Assembly (NCBI RefSeq): GCF_050753365.1
Contig: NZ_JBLZFY010000012.1
Location: 1 to 64,000, forward strand
From: Geminocystis sp050753365
Lineage (GTDB): Bacteria > Cyanobacteriota > Cyanobacteriia > Cyanobacteriales > Cyanobacteriaceae
Reading direction: 5' to 3'
Length of the DNA stretch: 64,000 nt
Shown here: piece after piece, positions 36,063 to 43,837 of the stretch
Layout: each line of letters opens with the position of its first letter
How positions within the stretch are numbered: the stretch's first letter is position 1
The notes under the pieces: generated by a model
Databases searched by the model: none
The model's input: only the letters and a program-made list of their open reading frames with translations
Told to the model about the DNA's origin: nothing
Position numbers and translations under genes: made by a program

Positions 36063-36344
36063 ATGCACAAATACAACTTAGATAACCTAAAACCATTTAG
36101 AAGTAAATGGCAAAATTCTAAAACAAAGTTAATTAGAGTACCTGAGATATTTGAAGATGAAATATTAACTTATGCTCATCAATTAGACTCAGGAATAAAT
36201 AATCCTAATTCACTTGTTACAGAGAAACTTAAGGAAATAGTCAATAAAATTGATAATCAAGAATCTGGTTATAAGGTAAAGTATGCTAATAACTTAATCA
36301 AAGATATTAAACAATTAGTTAATGAAGGAAAAAACAATGGTTAA
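36063..36344 (+). CDS. Small RHH-like DNA-binding protein (93 aa), putative element regulator
   Basis: The segment TKLIRVPEIFEDEILTYAHQLDSG (residues ~21-45) looks like the strand-helix of a ribbon-helix-helix protein of the sort cyanobacterial plasmids carry. The remainder is charged and helical. It is first in a two-gene unit: its stop overlaps the ATG of the next gene by 8 bp. A copy of the palindromic operator is found inside its own coding sequence at 36209-36226. It probably autoregulates the unit; this is inference. There is no better-known family match. Confidence 0.6.
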   Translation: MHKYNLDNLKPFRSKWQNSKTKLIRVPEIFEDEILTYAHQLDSGINNPNSLVTEKLKEIVNKIDNQESGYKVKYANNLIKDIKQLVNEGKNNG

Positions 36345-36687
36345 AAGAAATAAAAAAACATTTGTTGCTTATCTTAATCCTAATTTAGTTAGTGCTTTTG
36401 ATTCTTATTGTTCAGAAAATAAAGTATTAAAAAGTGAAATTTTATCAATGCTTTTATTGGAGTTTTTATTGTCCTCAGAGTCTTTACCAGAAAAAGCAAA
36501 AAAGGAACTATATCAAATTAAAAATTTAGATGAAATTTTAGCTCATAAACTTAGCCCAAAAACTTCTTTAATACAAGAAAATGAAGAATTAAAAAGAGGT
36601 CTAGAAACTTTAGATACCTTGATGAATCAATGGCATTCTTGTTTGAAAAAAATTATTGAAACAAAAGATTCAGAAATTGAATTATAA
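36337..36687 (+). CDS. Second RHH/CopG-like small protein (116 aa)
   Basis: The N-terminus MVKRNKKTFVAYLNPNLVSAFDSYC..KSEILSMLLLEFL is an RHH-type strand-helix-helix. The C-terminal half is a likely coiled coil (EENEELKRGLETLDTLMNQW). I take the ATG at 36337, which has an AAGGA site 6-8 bp upstream and overlaps the previous stop. The frame begins at 36322. A hairpin (stem ATCCTTTCAA at 36707-36734) follows 20 bp after the stop. Possible roles are copy-number control or partition of the element. Confidence 0.6.
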   Translation: MVKRNKKTFVAYLNPNLVSAFDSYCSENKVLKSEILSMLLLEFLLSSESLPEKAKKELYQIKNLDEILAHKLSPKTSLIQENEELKRGLETLDTLMNQWHSCLKKIIETKDSEIEL

Positions 36688-36690
36688 TAG

Positions 36691-36804
36691 TGTCTATGCA
36701 CAAAAAATCCTTTCAAAGATTTACTTGAAAGGATAGACAAAAAAGCAAAAAGGTGTTTACGGTACACCTACCAAAACCGTTTTTACTGTAATCAGCAGTA
36801 AAAA
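36691..36804. promoter_or_regulatory. Three successive hairpins before the primase gene
   Basis: Hairpin 1: perfect 10-bp stem ATCCTTTCAA/TTGAAAGGAT (36707-36734), extended by TGTCTA/TAGACA. Hairpin 2: AGGTGT/ACACCT (36751-36769). Hairpin 3: TTTTTACTG/CAGTAAAAA (36780-36804). They lie in the 148-bp gap between the regulator unit and the primase-helicase. They could be a terminator set, an antisense-type copy-control RNA or single-strand priming structures. Confidence 0.6.
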
Positions 36805-36835
36805 TAATCAAATTAATAAATTTTAATATAGCTCT

Positions 36836-39800
36836 ATGTTACCAGAAAATAGCCAAATTAACGAGTTTTTAGAGTGTCTAGGATACTGTGAAGGTGAAAA
36901 AGTTTTTATTAGAACAATTCCCATAGACAAGAATGATAAAGAAAAATCACCTAAAAATCTTACACTCACTTATCCCATAAATAATTTACCAAAACAAGAA
37001 TCAGGTTATAGTGTCTATTTTGTAGTCAATGGTCAAGGTAATTCCAAAAAAGATATTAAAACCGCAAAAGCCTTATTTTGTGAGTTTGATAACCTATCCT
37101 ATGATGAACAATTAACCATTATTGAGAAATTTCAATTACCTTATCCCACAATCAGATTATTTACGGGAGGTAAAAGCATTCATCATTACTGGGTATTTGA
37201 TCAACCGGTACCTATTGAACAATGACAAGAATTAATTAAAGACTTAATTGATTATGTCGGATCAGACCAAGCAGTTAAAGACCCTTCAAGAATAATGAGA
37301 TTACCAGATTATACACACTACTCAAAAGATGAAAAAGGTAATCTAATTCAAGGGGAAAAATCAAAGGTGATCGGCGGTTCTTTAAATACTTACTCTTATC
37401 AAGAATTAAGAGATTTAATTCCTAGAAATATTCCCAAAGAGATAAAAAGAGTTATCAGCAATCATCAAGTTACTGATAATCAGGTTATTAGCTTTATAAA
37501 AGATGTTATTAAACCTCATCAAAAAGGTAGTAATACTTATCAAAACTATAGAGAACTATTAGGAGCGATCAAACAACTTTATGGACAAGATACAGCTTTA
37601 GATTTTATTGATATTATTGGTTCAAATGATGATTATAATTGGTCACAAATTATTGAATCAACTAATGGCAATTTTACTTTAGGTACTATTTATTATCAGT
37701 TAATGGAGTTAGGATTAATCACTAAAAATCAATGGACAAATCTATTTAAGTCTAATAACTTAAAATCTTCTAAGCTCACTGTAACAAGTGAAAAAAAGAC
37801 TCTCAGAATAATACTACAAACGATGAAAATATCATCAATGATTCTTGGGTAAATATTGCCACTGAAGAATTATTTAGTGGTTATTGGATTAGTTTAAATG
37901 GTATTTTATATCAATTTAATGGTCAATATTATGAAGAAATAGAAGATGGAATAGTGAAACAAAAAATTAATTATTGGTGTGCTAATTATATTGATGATAA
38001 AGGTAAAAAAAGTAAAGCTAGTCCTAGCAGTGTTAAAAATCTGTATGAATGGGTAAATCAAAAGTTTTATGTTTCACCATCAAAAATTAATTGTGAGGGA
38101 ATACCAGTAAAGAATGGTTACTTAGCATTAACCAAAGATGAAAATAATAAGCCTAAATTTGAGTTAAAAAACTACTCTCACGATGTTTATTTTACTTATC
38201 AAAGTCAAGTTAACTATGATCCAAAAGCAAGTAAAGAACCAGCAATTAAATTATTAGAATGCTTAGATGAACCATATAAAAGTTTATTTGTTAAAAGTCT
38301 TAGTACAATTTTAGAATTTAAGACAATTAAGGAAGAATGGGATCGAATAAAAGCCCTTTTATTAATTGGTGATGGTAGCAACGGAAAAGACACTTTAAGG
38401 GAAGTCATTAGTTTAATTTTAGGTGAACAGGGCATAACATCCTGTTCTCTCAATGATTTTTCACAATCACGAGGTTTTAATGTAGCTAGACTTGCCACTA
38501 ATCCTAAACTTAATTGGAGTAGTGAAAACAGGGAAATTAACATTGATTCAATTCAATCATTAAAACAAGCTATCACGGGCGATCCATTGTTTATTGAAGG
38601 CAAAGGTAAAGATGGTTTTGAAGTCAAATTAAATACCTTATTCATTTTCAATACTAACCATAAACCAGATTTAAAAGGGAATCAATTTGCTATTCAGTCA
38701 CGACTTACCTTAATCCCCTTTACTAAAACCTATTCTATGACACCCAAAAAAGGTGAATTACAAGCCGATCCAAGATTTAAGCATGATAAAAACTTTCTGG
38801 TTAGTGTGGTAGCTCCAGCATTCTTAAATTTATTGATTGATGCTTTTGGAGATGTTTACCAAAAAGGCATTAATTATCAAGAATCAGAAACTTATTTTAA
38901 TGAGGTTATTGAAGAAAATAATCACCTTAGAAAATTTGCTAAAGATTTAGGATTAACTTTCACTGGTGATGATTCAGATCGGTTAAGTGTTAGTGATATA
39001 TATAGCCATTTAATGCAATGGTATTTTGATAATGGGTATGTAGATTTTGAAACCAAAAATGAGAAAGTTAAAAATATTTGGTTAGATGATGACAAAAGAG
39101 ACCCTGTTGTCAAACTCAGTAAAGATTTAAAACCAAGAATTTTAGAGTTATTCCCAAAAGTCCAAGAATATTCTCACAACAGGAAAAAATATTTATGTGG
39201 ATTAAAATTTGATTTAGACTCATTAGACTCATACGAAAAAGCTGAAAGTATTGATAATAAAGAGTTTGAGGACACTCATGTTGACTCATTTTTAGACTCA
39301 TTTCAGACTCATAAACAGACTCATTCATTGACTCATAGTGACTCATTTTGCTCTAACAATCACTCAAAAACTAATGATCAGGTTACTTCTTCTAACTCTG
39401 AACTCAACAAACAAGAAAAACCTGATTTAACTATTGATCAAAATGAAAAAAATGAGTCAACTGAATCTAAAAATGAGTCAACGAATGAGTCTAAAATGAG
39501 TCAAGATATGAGTCAAGATATGAGTCAACAAAAACCTGAAAACCCTAATAAAATCAATAGTTCTCAGAATACCTATGAGTCAACACAAGAAAAAGTGAGT
39601 CAAGAAAAAAATGAAGTTGATTTTAAGGAAGCAGTGAAAACTATTAATGACTTTTTAGAAACTAAGAAGGGAGTAGTTAATAAAGAACAAAAAAGACTTT
39701 ATATCAAGGCTTTTATCCAAAGAGACTATAAAAATCTCTATGACTTATCTGATGATGAGTTAGTGAAGCTATATAATCACTGTTTTGACAATCAAACTAA

Positions 39801-40182
39801 TGATTTACCAGAACACAAAAAACCTGATTTTAAAATAGGTGATAAAGTCCGTAGTTGTGGCAATGCTATCTATGAGATTGTTAAAGTTAATGACAATGAT
39901 TCAGTGGAAGGAAAATGTTTAGAGTATTCTGAGTTTCCTGAGTTTATTGGTCAAACATGGAATATCAAAAAGAAAGAGATTAAAGAGATTGTTGAATCAA
40001 GTCTTTTTGATTATTGTGTAGGTGAAAAAGTCTATGTTTTCGATAATAAAGAAGGTAATTGGCTATTGGCAACGGTAGAAAACAATTATGGTTATGGAGT
40101 AAAAGTTAAACTAGATACTTTCAGATTAGGGTCTTTTTTGATGATCGCTAATTCTAAATCTATTTGTAGAAAAGTGTCTTAA
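36836..40182 (+). pseudogene. AEP primase-D5/SF3 helicase, frame broken twice (or recoded)
   Basis: Read as one chain it has 1115 residues. Part 1 (36836-37222) is an archaeo-eukaryotic primase domain with the acidic motif FCEFDN and the sxH motif KSIHHYW. It is cut by TGA at 37223-37225, where TGG is expected (PIEQ-W-QELIKDL). Part 2 stays in the same frame (37226-37798) up to A AAA AAG (37792-37798), where a -1 shift leads into part 3. Part 3 (to 40182) is a D5-type SF3 helicase: Walker A LLIGDGSNGKDTL, Walker B-like region around NWSSENREI, and IFNTNHKPDLKGN. A Ser/Thr-rich linker carrying the iteron array, a helical segment, and two SH3-like modules (FKIGDKVRS, YCVGEKVYV) follow. It is the replication protein of the element. 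Either it has decayed, or both breaks are bypassed; the GTG at 37954 could start the helicase alone. Confidence 0.8.
39217..39601. repeat. Mirror-symmetric GACTCAT / ATGAGTC iteron array
   Basis: Eight GACTCAT copies begin at 39217, 39226, 39283, 39295, 39306, 39318, 39330 and 39340. Seven reverse-complement ATGAGTC copies begin at 39452, 39473, 39485, 39496, 39508, 39520 and 39575, with a GTGAGTC variant at 39595. The main runs are spaced 12, 11, 12, 12, 10 and 12, 11, 12, 12 bp. Copies occur in more than one codon phase (as DS and as THS), so the repeat is kept at the DNA rather than the protein level. A replication origin or protein-binding array is the natural reading. Confidence 0.85.
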
Positions 40183-40900
40183 TCATAAAATTTGCTAAAT
40201 ATATTTTAGACAAGATTGAGAGTAAACAAAAAAGTTATAGAAGTAATGGTAAGAGATTAATTAATTTCAGATATTAAAAAATTAGTTGAGAAATTATTAG
40301 CTAAATTATCATTACAAACATATCTTTTATTAACTACTGATAATCGTGAGTCATGGTTACAATTTACATCAAGTCTAATGATGTAATGGGAAAAGGACAA
40401 AAGACTTAAGAACATTTTGCTGATAATAGCTATTTGAGAGAAAAGTTAGGGAATTTTTGGAAGCGGTAGTTAACCATAGGGACTAATGGGGAAAGTAAAC
40501 AAGATTTTGCTAAAAACTACTAAGGAAAAATAACTAATTTATAAGGGTTTTAACTTCCTGTACATTTTTGGTCTTTTATAGGGTCATAATTGAGCGATTT
40601 TTTATTTTTCTAAACTATCGGTACTTATACCAACACCTAAGCCCAAAATATGCACGGAAGATTATTGCACAGACTTGCTTAAGTCTGCTGTCAACCCCTT
40701 AAGGGGTTTTAAGGGTTCATACTCTACTGACAAACCTTTAAGGGTTGGAAATTATTAAACACAGTTGGATAAATGTTAAAACAGCAATTTAGTAAACATT
40801 TATAACTTTTTAAGTGTAATTGGTCTAAATTTGGTCTAAAAATATTTGAACAATTAAAAAAGAAAAAGAAAAACCGATAAAGGAAAGCCTAGAATGATTG
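40183..40900. other. 718-bp non-coding right end of the element
   Basis: It contains palindromic patches: GACTTGCTTAAGTC (about 40671-40684) and CCCCTTAAGGGG (about 40696-40707), plus AAGGGTT repeats around 40708-40745. A single GTGAGTCATGG near 40347 recalls the iteron. Short scattered frames look like degraded coding sequence but none is convincing. Confidence 0.5.
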
Positions 40901-40966
40901 TATAGAGAGGGTTTTGTTAAGTGGACGTAGCCTGACTCGAACAGGCGACCCCATCGATGTCAACGA
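40901..40966. repeat. Right attachment repeat overlapping tRNA-Val
   Basis: Aligns to 34453-34518 without gaps. The core 40947-40966 is identical. The T stem GCCTG/CAGGC (40930-40934 and 40942-40946) is the version now used by the intact tRNA. Confidence 0.85.
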
Positions 40967-40995
40967 TGTACTCTAACCAACTGAGCTATACGTCC
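40922..40995 (-). tRNA. tRNA-Val(GAC)
   Basis: The minus strand reads acceptor GGACGTA/TACGTCC, a D arm with AGTTGGTTA, an anticodon stem CATCG/CGATG with loop TTGACAT (anticodon GAC), a five-base variable region GGGTC, and a T arm GCCTG TTCGAGT CAGGC. CCA is not encoded. It is the integration site of the element to its left. Confidence 0.93.
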
Positions 40996-41398
40996 TAGCA
41001 GTAAATTATTATATCTTCAATTAAGAAATAATGCAAGTCGATCTTCAATAAAGCGGTAATTCTCAGATTTTTCTCTCTCTAAATTGTCTGTCTAATCTAT
41101 TTTGAGTATGATAAATTATTGATGAAGGTTTAATATCACCTATTTTCCTTAATAATTGTCTTGTCCTAATAGTTTCAATAAAATTTTGAGGTGTTGTATT
41201 TCCATAGGTACGATCGATCTATTCTTTTACCAAGCATATTTTTGATTTTATAACATACTTTTGGACAAAAATACTATTATTTTAACAAGTTTCTGATTAT
41301 ACCATATTAAAGAGTTTTAAAAAAAATTTAATATTTTGTAAATTTAAGTTAAGATTAATGTTCTAATATCAATCATAATTTAATAAGCATATATACTC
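40996..41398. other. 403-bp intergenic region
   Basis: AT-rich. It holds a copy of the dispersed TTTGAGTATGATAAATTATTG repeat (about 41101-41121), also seen at 25210. The promoter of the following small gene is probably in the last 100 bp. Nothing else is seen. Confidence 0.5.
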
Positions 41399-41548
41399 AT
41401 GACTACCCAAGTTAAAACTAAAAACTATAATATAGAACAGTTACAGAGAGCCTATCAAGCTGATCAACAATTAAAATATATGAGTTTAGAAGCAGAATTA
41501 GAACTTCTTTTACATCAAATTCAAGCTAGTAAAGCTAACAATAATTAA
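41399..41548 (+). CDS. Conserved-type cyanobacterial small protein, 49 aa
   Basis: Reads MTTQVKTKNYNIEQLQRAY and then a helix QADQQLKYMSLEAELELLLHQI. The heptad-like spacing of Leu suggests a short coiled coil. Small proteins of this pattern (YxIEQLxxAYxADxQLKYxxLEAExExLLxQ) are familiar to me from cyanobacteria, but I know no function. It lies 68 bp upstream of pdxJ on the same strand. It has no cysteines and no membrane segment. Confidence 0.7.
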   Translation: MTTQVKTKNYNIEQLQRAYQADQQLKYMSLEAELELLLHQIQASKANNN

Positions 41549-41616
41549 GGTTGCCTCTTGATAAAGACAGAAGATGAAAGATATTCATAATAATCAATCA
41601 AAAGGAGAAGAACACA

Positions 41617-42336
41617 TTGTTAACATTAGGGGTTAATATTGATCATGTTGCAACTATTCGTCAAGCAAGGCGTACAGTTGAACCCGATCCTGTAGCGGCT
41701 GCTGTATTAGCTGAGTTAGCAGGGGCAGATGGTATTACAACTCATTTACGAGAAGATAGACGACATATTTGCGATCGAGATGTGCGTATTTTAAGAGAAA
41801 CAGTGCGGACTCATCTGAATTTAGAAATGGCGCCCACAGAAGAAATGATTTCGATCGCGCTGGACATTAAACCCGATTATGTTACCCTAGTACCAGAGAA
41901 AAGGGAAGAAGTGACAACAGAAGGTGGTATTGATATAGTCAACAACCTTGACAAATTTACTGCCGTAGTGGACAAATTGCAGTCAGCAGAAATTCCTGTC
42001 AGTTGGTTTATTGATGCCGATGAGCAACAAATTGAAGCGGCGGCGAAAACTCAGGCTAAATTTATCGAATTACATACGGGTAAATATGCCGATGCCGTCA
42101 AAGAAGAAATAAGGCAACAAGAATTAATGGCTTTGCAAAAAGGCACACAACAGGCTTTAGAATTAGGCTTAAGGGTAAATGCAGGGCATGGTTTAACCTA
42201 TTGGAATGTGTATCCTGTGGCTTCTATTGCGGGGATGGAGGAGTTGAATATAGGACATAGTATCATTAGTCGTGCCGTTTTAGTTGGTTTAGAAAGAGCA
42301 GTAAGAGAGATGAAACAAGCAATGTTTAATCCTTAG
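41617..42336 (+). CDS. pdxJ: Pyridoxine 5'-phosphate synthase
   Basis: Condenses 1-deoxyxylulose 5-phosphate and 3-amino-2-oxopropyl phosphate to pyridoxine 5'-phosphate. The N-terminus LGVNIDHVATIRQARRT, then ITTHLREDRRHI, LVPEKREEVTTEGG, ELHTGKYA and the end block RVNAGHGLTYWN/NIGHSIISRAV are all canonical. The start is a TTG at 41617 with an AAAGGAG site 9-10 bp before it; it is supported by the conserved N-terminus. Its last 11 bp overlap the convergent glycosyltransferase. Confidence 0.95.
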   Translation: MLTLGVNIDHVATIRQARRTVEPDPVAAAVLAELAGADGITTHLREDRRHICDRDVRILRETVRTHLNLEMAPTEEMISIALDIKPDYVTLVPEKREEVTTEGGIDIVNNLDKFTAVVDKLQSAEIPVSWFIDADEQQIEAAAKTQAKFIELHTGKYADAVKEEIRQQELMALQKGTQQALELGLRVNAGHGLTYWNVYPVASIAGMEELNIGHSIISRAVLVGLERAVREMKQAMFNP

Positions 42337-43120
42337 AGTTTTGAGGTGAAGGGGTGTGAAAATAACGAGATTCAATTAATCTTAAGGATAGTAGAATTTC
42401 TGCAAACATTCTTTGAAAGGCATAATACCATCCATGCCAACCGTCAAATATGCCTCCTTTAACAATTAAGCAGTAAATGAGTATGATAAAGGGGGCAATA
42501 ATGATTTGTTTACGGATTTTATCTCCTATACTTAATTCATTGGTGGGAGTCTTTAATATTTTCTCAACTTCTAATACCATATATCTATCCTGCGCCCATA
42601 ACCATCTACTCAGGGGTTTTCGATCGTCATGATAAATGGGATAATTAAGATAACTGGTTTGACCTTTATTTTCTAATAATTGAGTGTGTCCATCGTCAAT
42701 ATAAATAGCTTGATGTTTGAGAAATAAACATTGACGAGGAGGTAATATTGTTTGAGTTAAAGGTTTTCCAAAGACGCAATATTTGAAAGGAATAAAGTAA
42801 CCATCAGCTAAAGAATTTGATTTTTGATTTTTGATTTCATCTAATAAATCTTCAGTCAGGCAATAATCAGCATCCATTGACAATACCCACTGAGAATTAA
42901 CTTGTTGTAAACCATAATTCCACTGTTGAGCGTGAGTGTCAAATTTTCGTTGATATAGTTTGACATTGCTATAATTTTCAATAATTTCTAAGGTTTTATC
43001 ACTACTAAAGCTATCAATGACAATAATCTCTTTTGCCCATGTTAGCTTACTCAGGGTTCGATCGATATTTGGTTCTTCGTTATAGGTTAAAATGAGGGGG
43101 GTGATAGTAGCTAAGTCCAT
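42326..43120 (-). CDS. Family 2 glycosyltransferase (WaaE/KdtX-like)
   Basis: A GT-A fold: PLILTYNEEPNIDRTLSKLTWAKEIIVIDSFSSDKT at the start, the metal DxD as SMDADYCL near residue 81, and a C-terminal amphipathic/hydrophobic segment (FIILIYCLIVKGGIFDGWHGWYYAFQRMFAEILL) that may dip into the membrane. Similar enzymes add a sugar to lipopolysaccharide core or surface glycans. It is the distal gene of the minus-strand glycan cluster. The 264-aa length is usual. Confidence 0.88.
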   Translation of the reverse strand: MDLATITPLILTYNEEPNIDRTLSKLTWAKEIIVIDSFSSDKTLEIIENYSNVKLYQRKFDTHAQQWNYGLQQVNSQWVLSMDADYCLTEDLLDEIKNQKSNSLADGYFIPFKYCVFGKPLTQTILPPRQCLFLKHQAIYIDDGHTQLLENKGQTSYLNYPIYHDDRKPLSRWLWAQDRYMVLEVEKILKTPTNELSIGDKIRKQIIIAPFIILIYCLIVKGGIFDGWHGWYYAFQRMFAEILLSLRLIESRYFHTPSPQNSKD

Positions 43121-43128
43121 AAAAAAGA

Positions 43129-43779
43129 TTAAGGGTTTTTTTGACTATCTCTAATATACTTTCTAAAAGCTCTTAATACTGCCGTTTCTCTCTCGATCGA
43201 ACTTTGTTGAATTAACTCTGGAATTAAACTTAAGTCGAGAAAAGGAAAGACAAAACTTTGATCGCACTCTTGATAATTATTTGTCTCTTTTTCAAAGATA
43301 AAAACCGTTAATTTTTCAGCATGATAACGCCATATTTCTGGTACTCCCAAGTTAGCATAAATCGGTAATTTATGTAATGAACCGCTCGTTATATCTATTT
43401 CTAACACTAAATCAGGAGGAGGATTGATCGTTAAATCAATTTGTTGTTTATTTCTTACCTTTGGCTCATTTTGTAAATAATAACAAGAATCTGGCTCAAC
43501 CGCTTGTTGAAATTGAGGGGATTTGAGAGTAAGTGAACCAAATTTCTTTAAATTCAAACCTAACTCATCGGCAATGACAAAGATTAAACTTTCAATAAAA
43601 CGGTTATTATTTTCGTGTATTCCTAATGGACTCATAATTTCTAAAATATGATTATAGTAAGTTAAACGTTGACTTCTTTTATTACCTAATTCATCGAGAA
43701 GGTGATTAAAAGTCGCCCAACTAACGGAATTTAACTTAACAATATTTTCGCCGATGGGTTTAGTTATAATTGCTGTCAT
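43129..43779 (-). CDS. Uma2-family (DUF820) putative endonuclease
   Basis: A 216-aa protein with the restriction-endonuclease-like pattern: PDSCYYL near residue 95, PPPDLVLEIDITSGS (the catalytic D and ExD) near 118-130, then NLGVPEIWRYHAEKLTVF. Uma2 proteins are very abundant in cyanobacteria and their biological role is unknown. It sits inside the glycan cluster without evident functional tie. Confidence 0.85.
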   Translation of the reverse strand: MTAIITKPIGENIVKLNSVSWATFNHLLDELGNKRSQRLTYYNHILEIMSPLGIHENNNRFIESLIFVIADELGLNLKKFGSLTLKSPQFQQAVEPDSCYYLQNEPKVRNKQQIDLTINPPPDLVLEIDITSGSLHKLPIYANLGVPEIWRYHAEKLTVFIFEKETNNYQECDQSFVFPFLDLSLIPELIQQSSIERETAVLRAFRKYIRDSQKNP

Positions 43780-43837
43780 AAGGCTTAGTTAATGATTGCT
43801 GGTAATATTTTATGTTGCATAAACCTAAAAATTGAAA

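Larger units (their letters stand above)
34519..40966. mobile_element. 6.4-kb integrative element in tRNA-Val(GAC)
   Basis: Bounded by 66-bp direct repeats that cover the 3' half of tRNA-Val. A tyrosine integrase lies next to the left repeat, followed by two small regulators and an AEP primase-SF3 helicase. No capsid, conjugation or toxin genes are present. It is therefore a satellite or plasmid-like integrated replicon that probably depends on a helper to move. It has few CGATCG sites compared with its flanks, which hints at recent entry. The tRNA on the right is rebuilt with the element-supplied 3' half. The exact crossover point within the 20-bp core cannot be fixed. Confidence 0.88.

Noticed and set aside
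35967..36226. CRISPR-like repeats
   Set aside because: Copies of the 18-bp palindrome are few, irregularly spaced and one lies within a gene; no spacers or cas genes are present.
39217..39601. Simple protein-level tandem repeat as the cause of the GACTCAT array
   Set aside because: Spacing includes 10, 11 and 9 bp and the heptamer is read in different codon phases, which a peptide repeat would not produce.
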